In this document: in pieces, positions 58,804-64,000 of the stretch
Numbering within the stretch: the stretch's first letter is position 1
Layout: each line of letters begins with the position of its first letter
Origin: Siphonodentalium dalli
Lineage: Eukaryota > Mollusca > Scaphopoda > Gadilida > Siphonodentaliidae
Reading direction: 5' to 3'
Assembly: GCA_032622095.1 (NCBI GenBank)
Contig: CP136064.1
Span: 195,769,948-195,833,947, forward strand
DNA: 64,000 bases
Made by a program: the position numbers and the translations under genes
Notes under the pieces: model-generated
The model's input: only the letters and a program-made list of their open reading frames with translations
Databases searched by the model: none
Told to the model about the DNA's origin: nothing

Positions 58804-59598
58804 ATGGATTCATCTATAATCCCCGCTGAAGTCAAGCTTGTGCTGAGCTCACTCAAATTGGACCACTGCCTGACATGGAATCTACACCGGTCAGGCAGCC
58901 AGGTTGATCTGCTTTTGACGTACCGGGTTAAACCGACACGGTCCTCATCAGGACCCTCTGCCGGCCGTACCCCGGCAGCTGGAGACCGCCAGCTACCTGT
59001 GGACGAAGGAGCAAAGAAAAGGATGCGGAAAAGCAAGAAGACCCCCTCCCGCAAAAGAAGAGATGCAGACAGGATGGCCAAGTGGAAACAGGGGAGAGCT
59101 GAGAGACGCCCAGCTCCCCCCACTCGGCCTCAACCCGACGATACCACCACCAGAAGCATAGACGCCGAGGTCAACCCGGATGTCTCTGCTATCGTCACCA
59201 AGGTCAACGGAGACAGGAACGCGGATACCATACCCGACGCTCCTGCCGCTGACTTTGAGGTAGAGATGGACACATTTACACCTGCGACACCGGAGTACCA
59301 ACACATACCGGTGTCCCCCATCTCCACCACCAGAAACAACAACAACAGCAACATCAGCAGCAAATCCACCATTTCCATCAGGTCGGATGCTGAATACAGT
59401 GACATGTTAGGCAAGCTCGTAAAAGAAACCGACTACGATGAAATATCGAGAATCGCCACAGCATGTAATGCTTACACCAGCAGCCTAGAGCAAAAAAACA
59501 GCAACAACAAAGCTCTCGACGACGCATCACGAACAAATGCAACAACAACAACCGATAGGAAAAATAAAGAAACCAAAAAAAATAAAATCAAGGTCTAG
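58804..59598 (+). CDS. Uncharacterised basic, low-complexity protein, probably transposon-derived
   Basis: The frame is open upstream to 58666, but ATGG at 58804 has better context and follows a tandem ATTCATTCATTCAG stretch. The 264 residues start with MDSSIIPAEVKLVLSSLKLD and a short beta-like segment (WNLHRSGSQVDLLLTYR). A strongly basic block follows: KKRMRKSKKTPSRKRRDADRM. Then comes a Pro/Thr/Asp-rich stretch, Asn/Ser runs and a Lys-rich tail ending KNKIKV. Basic KSPSxxRRD-type segments occur in ORFs that accompany invertebrate transposons; this is a recollection, not a search. The GC content is far above the flanks (58.88-59.30 kb). No catalytic motif. Confidence 0.5.
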   Translation: MDSSIIPAEVKLVLSSLKLDHCLTWNLHRSGSQVDLLLTYRVKPTRSSSGPSAGRTPAAGDRQLPVDEGAKKRMRKSKKTPSRKRRDADRMAKWKQGRAERRPAPPTRPQPDDTTTRSIDAEVNPDVSAIVTKVNGDRNADTIPDAPAADFEVEMDTFTPATPEYQHIPVSPISTTRNNNNSNISSKSTISIRSDAEYSDMLGKLVKETDYDEISRIATACNAYTSSLEQKNSNNKALDDASRTNATTTTDRKNKETKKNKIKV

Positions 59599-59599
59599 A

Positions 59600-60770
59600 T
59601 CACTTCCTGCTGCGGGGGCATGAAAGTCAACAACGCTCTTCAGCGACAACACAGCATCCAACAAGCGGGTTGTAGGGGAGGGCATACTGCCCTACCAAAT
59701 CTTCCCGGGAATCATCCCAAACTCCAAATCACACTAATGAATCCGATGTCTGTTATATCAGGCTGAATGGTATAGATGGTGAGTATACTGGTACAATGGT
59801 GAGATTAAAGAAGTAGATACACGCTATTTGAAGGTATGGACATAATTACATAGAATGTTAGATTTTAAATAAAATAAAAATATTCATTAATTGTGAGACC
59901 AGAAAATTAGGATTACATTTGGCCAAAATATTTTTCGGCCCAGCATGAACACTGGGTGCTAGCCCCGATAACCACAAAAAGAACAGTTGAATCGTTAACG
60001 ACTGCGATGTATTAAGGGAAATCTCTAGACTAACTAAGAATACTGCAGAAATATGTAAATCACCAAAAAGCAAGTAAAAAACTAAACTTTCATAATTACA
60101 ATCTTTCTTCGACTCCATCGTTTTGCCGATATAATTCTATCATATATGTCTGTGACAAACTCGATCGATGATGGAAAAGCGGAGAGTAGGCTTCCTCCGC
60201 TCACATTAGCAGAGTCAACGATTCATCACTCATGCTGCCTATCAACACTACATATGGCGCATCAGACGCCGAAATCCGCTCAAGACGTTTTCGTGGCTTG
60301 ATGAATTCTGTTTGGCGCGCGAGCGAAAATAACTTTGGCAGAAATTATCAATTAATTTTTCAAAAGAGATTTACCACCGCAAATGCACAAATAACCACAG
60401 GTGCGAGGGACAATATAATTACGACAGAACGAGTAGATAAACAGAACCGCGCGGAGAAATGATCGCTTTCATTCTCTTTAGAATGAAGTCTTCTGAATTC
60501 CACGGCCGACTTTAAACAGCAATACACACCCATGGCATTGTAGAATTGAAATCTTCGTATATACCACGAGCTACCATTCCAGTGAGTTGGATTTTGTTCT
60601 GAGAAGAGGTCGGTTGTATATAAACAAGAGATTGACTGTCGTCCGGTGCATACCCCCGTGTGGCATACCGCCTGTAGTGTGGGCATATATATATATACAA
60701 CCTATATATGACTGATATACTCAGACACATGGACCCAAAATCAGCATTTTCATATAAACAACGATGAATA
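59600..60770. other. Unassigned sequence
   Basis: Possible 3' sequence of the preceding ORF to about 59760 (GGGGGCATGAAAGTC and CTTCCCGGGAATCATCC blocks). Nothing recognised after that. Confidence 0.4.
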
Positions 60771-60776
60771 ACTATA

Positions 60777-63534
60777 TCTATATCTATATTTGCGAATGTC
60801 TGTCTGTCTGTCTGTCTGTGTTCTATAGAAATTCACAGGGGACCATCTAGATGATGCCAAGGGGTCTACTAGGAGTAGCTTTTTACGAGAAAGATAATGG
60901 TCGGGGTTAGAATTTTCTAAAGTGACGCCGTTGTTGTCAGGGACAGAAAAGGGGGAGGGCAGAACAAAATTTGTCGCCGATTGCCACCAAACTTATATAT
61001 AATCATCCCCATAATATGAGGAATCTAATGGCGTGGTTTAAATATGGCAAAAGTCGCGCCGTTCGCGTCAGGGGCGCCCGGAAGGGGGGGGAGATTTGTT
61101 TTTCTGTCGCCGATTGCCACGAAACTTACATATACATGTAATCATCCCCATGATATGAAGAATCCAACGGCGTGGTTTAAATATGTCAAAAGTGGCGTCG
61201 TTTGAGTCAGGGATGAACGGAAGGGGAGAGGGGCACCAAAATTGAAAAAACTAATTTTAGCGCCGATTTCCACCAAATTGATATATATTCTTCTTCATGA
61301 TACAAGGAATCTAATTGTGCGATTTAACAACGCCAAATTGTTGTTTTTGGATGAGAGATTGGGAGGGGGTGGGCACTAACTTTGATAATAAGTCGCCGAT
61401 TGCCACCACACTTATACAAAATCATCCCCATGGTATGAGGAGTCTAATGGTGTGGCTTTTATCTGCCAAATGTGGCCTCATTCGAGTCAGGGTTGCATTG
61501 AAAGGGACAGGGGCACCAAAATTGATGCACAATTTTTTTAGCGCCAATTTCCACCAAATTGATACACTTTCTTATCCATGATACGAGGAATCTAATCGTG
61601 ATTTAAAGACGCCACAGTGGTGCTGTTTGGGTGAGAGATGGAGAGGGGAGGGATTGCACCAAATTTGATAAACAATCATCTCCATGATATCAGGAGTGTA
61701 ATCGTGTGGTTTAAGGATGTCACAAGTGGGCCATTCGAGTCAGTGGTGTATAGAGATGAGAGGGACACAAACAATTATATCTATATGTTTAGTGTCGATT
61801 TCCACCAGATTGATACATATTCTTCTCCGTGATACGAGGAATTTTATCGTGTGGTTTAGATACACCAAATTGGTCCCTATGGGTGAGAGATATGGGGACC
61901 TTAAATTTGATACGAATTTGTATACTCGCCAATTTTCACCAATTTCATATATATGCATCTCCAATCTCTAATGAGTCTTAGTGTGTGCAGCTTGAGTCCG
62001 AAATAGGGACTATTAGTACCAATTACCATCAAATTCAGACACGTTCTTCTCAAATGATACAAGAAATAAAATCGTGCTGTCTGTCTGTCTTTTTGTCTGT
62101 CTGTGTGCGTTCTACATATAACTTCACGCGGTACAATCGAGATGGCACCAAGGCGTTCTAAGATGGGTAACTTTTTACAAGGAAGATAATGGTGCCGGTT
62201 AAACTTTTCTAAAATGACGCTGTTGGTGGGAGGGAAAATTTAAAAAATATGGTGAAATAGTTTTGTCGCTGATTTCCACCAAACGAATACATAATCACCT
62301 TCGCAATATGGCGTTGTTCGAGTCAGCGTTGCATCAACAATTGATTTAATAAACCAAATTCCACCAAATTCATACACGTTTTTCTCTAATGATATACCAT
62401 GAATTAAATCACATTTGGTGTCGTTTGCGTCACGGATGGCGAGCGGATATGCACTATCATTGATAAGATTGCTATTCGCCGATATCCACATATAAGTTAT
62501 ATACAGTCACCAGGTCATCTCCATATCATTTTAAGTAGTTGGGCGTTCACATTTCACAATCCCGACATATGGTGACCCACATAAGTCACTTGAACAATTA
62601 TATCTTCTTAACAGTCATATTTATATGGGAATGACAATCAAGTCATTCACACAATGAGCTAGCAAAAAGAGATAACTAGAAGAAGCATTAAACGTATATT
62701 TATCATTCTATTGAAGAGATACATATATTCGTGCAAACTGGGAGACCTAGAACCGTCAGAGGATTGTATATATATAATAAAAAAAATTTAGTCTGTTCCA
62801 TTCAATACAGTTTCCACAAAAAGTTACAATTTGTCAAGAGATATGGAAGGCCTGTTCAAAAATAGTGGTCACAGTGTGCAGTCAAATATAGTTTCTTCTG
62901 ATATACAAGAAAATGCAGTTAGTAGCACAAGACTTTTCAGGATCCTACCAATACTGACATCTGACAAGGGTGTTAGAACAGACTCATCGACTGACATAAA
63001 CTCAAAATATCGCTCTGTGCCTGACACATGTAGCTGATATATGTGCGCAGCAACATTTCGTTTAAACTAAGAATATTTAGCCAATATATAGCACCATGAA
63101 CAGAGGAGCACCTGGAAATTTCTTTGAAACATCTGTATCTTCATGGAGATATGATAGCCAGTTGTCCTCGAGATCTTAGTCCAACCCACTAGATTGATTG
63201 ATACATCTCAATATGTAAAACCCAATTATCATCTTTTATCGAACTAATGTGTTTATGATGTTCATGTATCATATTATAACGTCTAATGTATACGCAGTTG
63301 TAAATAAATAAATACTTCATTATTGGTGGAACGGATTAATCGCGATAAACAGAATGATAATTGACAAAGTGAGCCACTACTTATATTCCATGACTGTAAT
63401 AATCATGTTTTGTGATGCTATTTGAATATACAATTTATCAGAAAACGTATAACACTTTAAGCAAGAGCATTCTCTATTCCCAACAAATATCCACAGCATA
63501 CATTAACCTGTGCAACGCCGGGTAACCCTGCTAG
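60777..63534 (+). mobile_element. Helitron-like element with large internal array
   Basis: The left end reads TCTATATCTATATTTGCGAA followed by a TCTG tract, much like the TC end and GTCTGTTT tract of the Helitrons at 31-32 kb. The right end reads GCCGGGTAACCCTGCTAG at 63534, followed by T. An A precedes the left TC, giving A|T. The interior is mostly a roughly 140-bp satellite (60910-62480), then unique sequence. A second TCTG tract and 5'-like start at 62076 suggests a partial nested or duplicated end. The subterminal hairpin is weak, and no Rep/helicase is encoded. Confidence 0.5.
60910..62480 (+). repeat. Satellite array, unit about 140 bp
   Basis: About ten units with CGCCGATTGCCACCAAACTT, ATCATCCCCATGATATGAGG, AATCTAATGGCGTGGTTTAA, a CAAAAGTGGCGTC block and GAGTCAGGG-TG-A-GGAAGGGG. 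Alternate units use TTTCCACCAAATTGATA and TTCTTCATGATACAAGG, so the higher-order period is two units. The start region 60796-60960 recurs at 62078-62240. Open frames are repeat-encoded. Confidence 0.8.
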
Positions 63535-63546
63535 TATATATATATA

Positions 63547-64000
63547 GAACGAAAAACCTAAACAAAACGATTGCACGCGGCATTGAATGTCATCATAGTG
63601 GTGAACATTCATACCAAATTTAATTGAGATCCTAGCATTACTGTTCAAGTTATGGCCTGAACAATCATCGGACGGACCAAAAATCCAACATTTCCAGATA
63701 AACAAAGAAGAATAACTCTAGAATGGAAAACCAGAACAAAACGACTGAACAACCCTCTGTTGAATGTCCTTATATATAGTAGTGAACATCCGTACAAAAT
63801 TGCATTGAGATCCGAAGAGGACTGTTCAAGTTATGACATGAACAAACATCGGACTGACCAAAAAGCCAACATTTCCACATAAACAAAGATGAATAACTCT
63901 AGAATGGAAAATCCATCCGAACAAAACGATGGAAACCTCTATTGAATGTCCTCATATATATTAGTGAACATCCATAACAAATATCATTGAGATCCGAGCA
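63547..64000 (+). repeat. Satellite, unit about 178 bp, running off the window
   Basis: Units start near 63547, 63723 and 63904 with ATGGAAAA-CC-AACAAAACGA. Each then has TTGAATGTC-TCATATA, GTGAACATCC, ATTGAGATCC, CTGTTCAAGTTATG and GAATAACTCTAGA. It begins 12 bases after the Helitron-like CTAG end. The ATAACTCTAG phrase resembles that of satellite S. Confidence 0.8.

Noticed and set aside
61315-61971. Frames of 64-88 codons in the 61 kb region
   Set aside because: Repeat-encoded in the 140-bp satellite; peptides change with array phase.

Overview
The window is AT-rich, intron-bearing invertebrate nuclear DNA, most likely from a mollusc. Three things point that way: an intron-split cytosolic sulfotransferase gene; a LINE 5' leader carrying the phrase GTGGGCCCGGGGTAGAATA, which I know from molluscan repeats; and Helitron-like elements with internal satellites, of the kind described in bivalves. 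The organism call is inference, and I see no bacterial or viral genome organisation.

Layout. 0-12 kb is a graveyard of transposons. It holds a dispersed repeat, an integrase fragment, a palindrome-rich DNA element, and a plus-strand LINE reverse transcriptase apparently split by a minus-strand LINE of about 3.5 kb. It also holds a terminal-inverted-repeat (TIR) MITE, a LINE C-terminal fragment and a second copy of the palindrome-rich element. 12.9-13.4 kb is a 26-bp minisatellite. 15.4-21.96 kb on the minus strand is the one convincing host gene, a cytosolic sulfotransferase with four coding exons in correct phase; its last exon was not found. 22-31 kb is mostly unassigned, with local duplications, palindromes and a CA-rich tract. 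31.3-32.6 kb holds two non-autonomous Helitrons, one carrying five satellite units. 35.4-35.9 kb is a tandem array.

36.46-42.54 kb is a young LTR element. Its 263-bp LTRs differ at one base and it has a primer-binding site, a polypurine tract and a gag-only ORF. A 4-kb DNA element with palindromic subterminal arrays is nested inside the gag. 42.5-49.5 kb holds two paralogous copies of a host-like exon region, each broken by a different retroelement, plus a decayed satellite hosting two piggyBac-type MITEs that share a 67-bp hairpin. 52.1-53.4 kb is a LINE endonuclease fragment broken by a fold-back element. 58.8-59.6 kb is a GC-rich ORF of unknown role, probably transposon-derived. 60.8-63.5 kb looks like a large Helitron-like element with an array of roughly 140-bp units, and the window ends inside a further satellite.

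Only the sulfotransferase is a functional gene candidate with recognisable biochemistry. Almost everything else is mobile DNA in nested layers, and the nesting gives relative ages and target-site evidence from this sequence alone.
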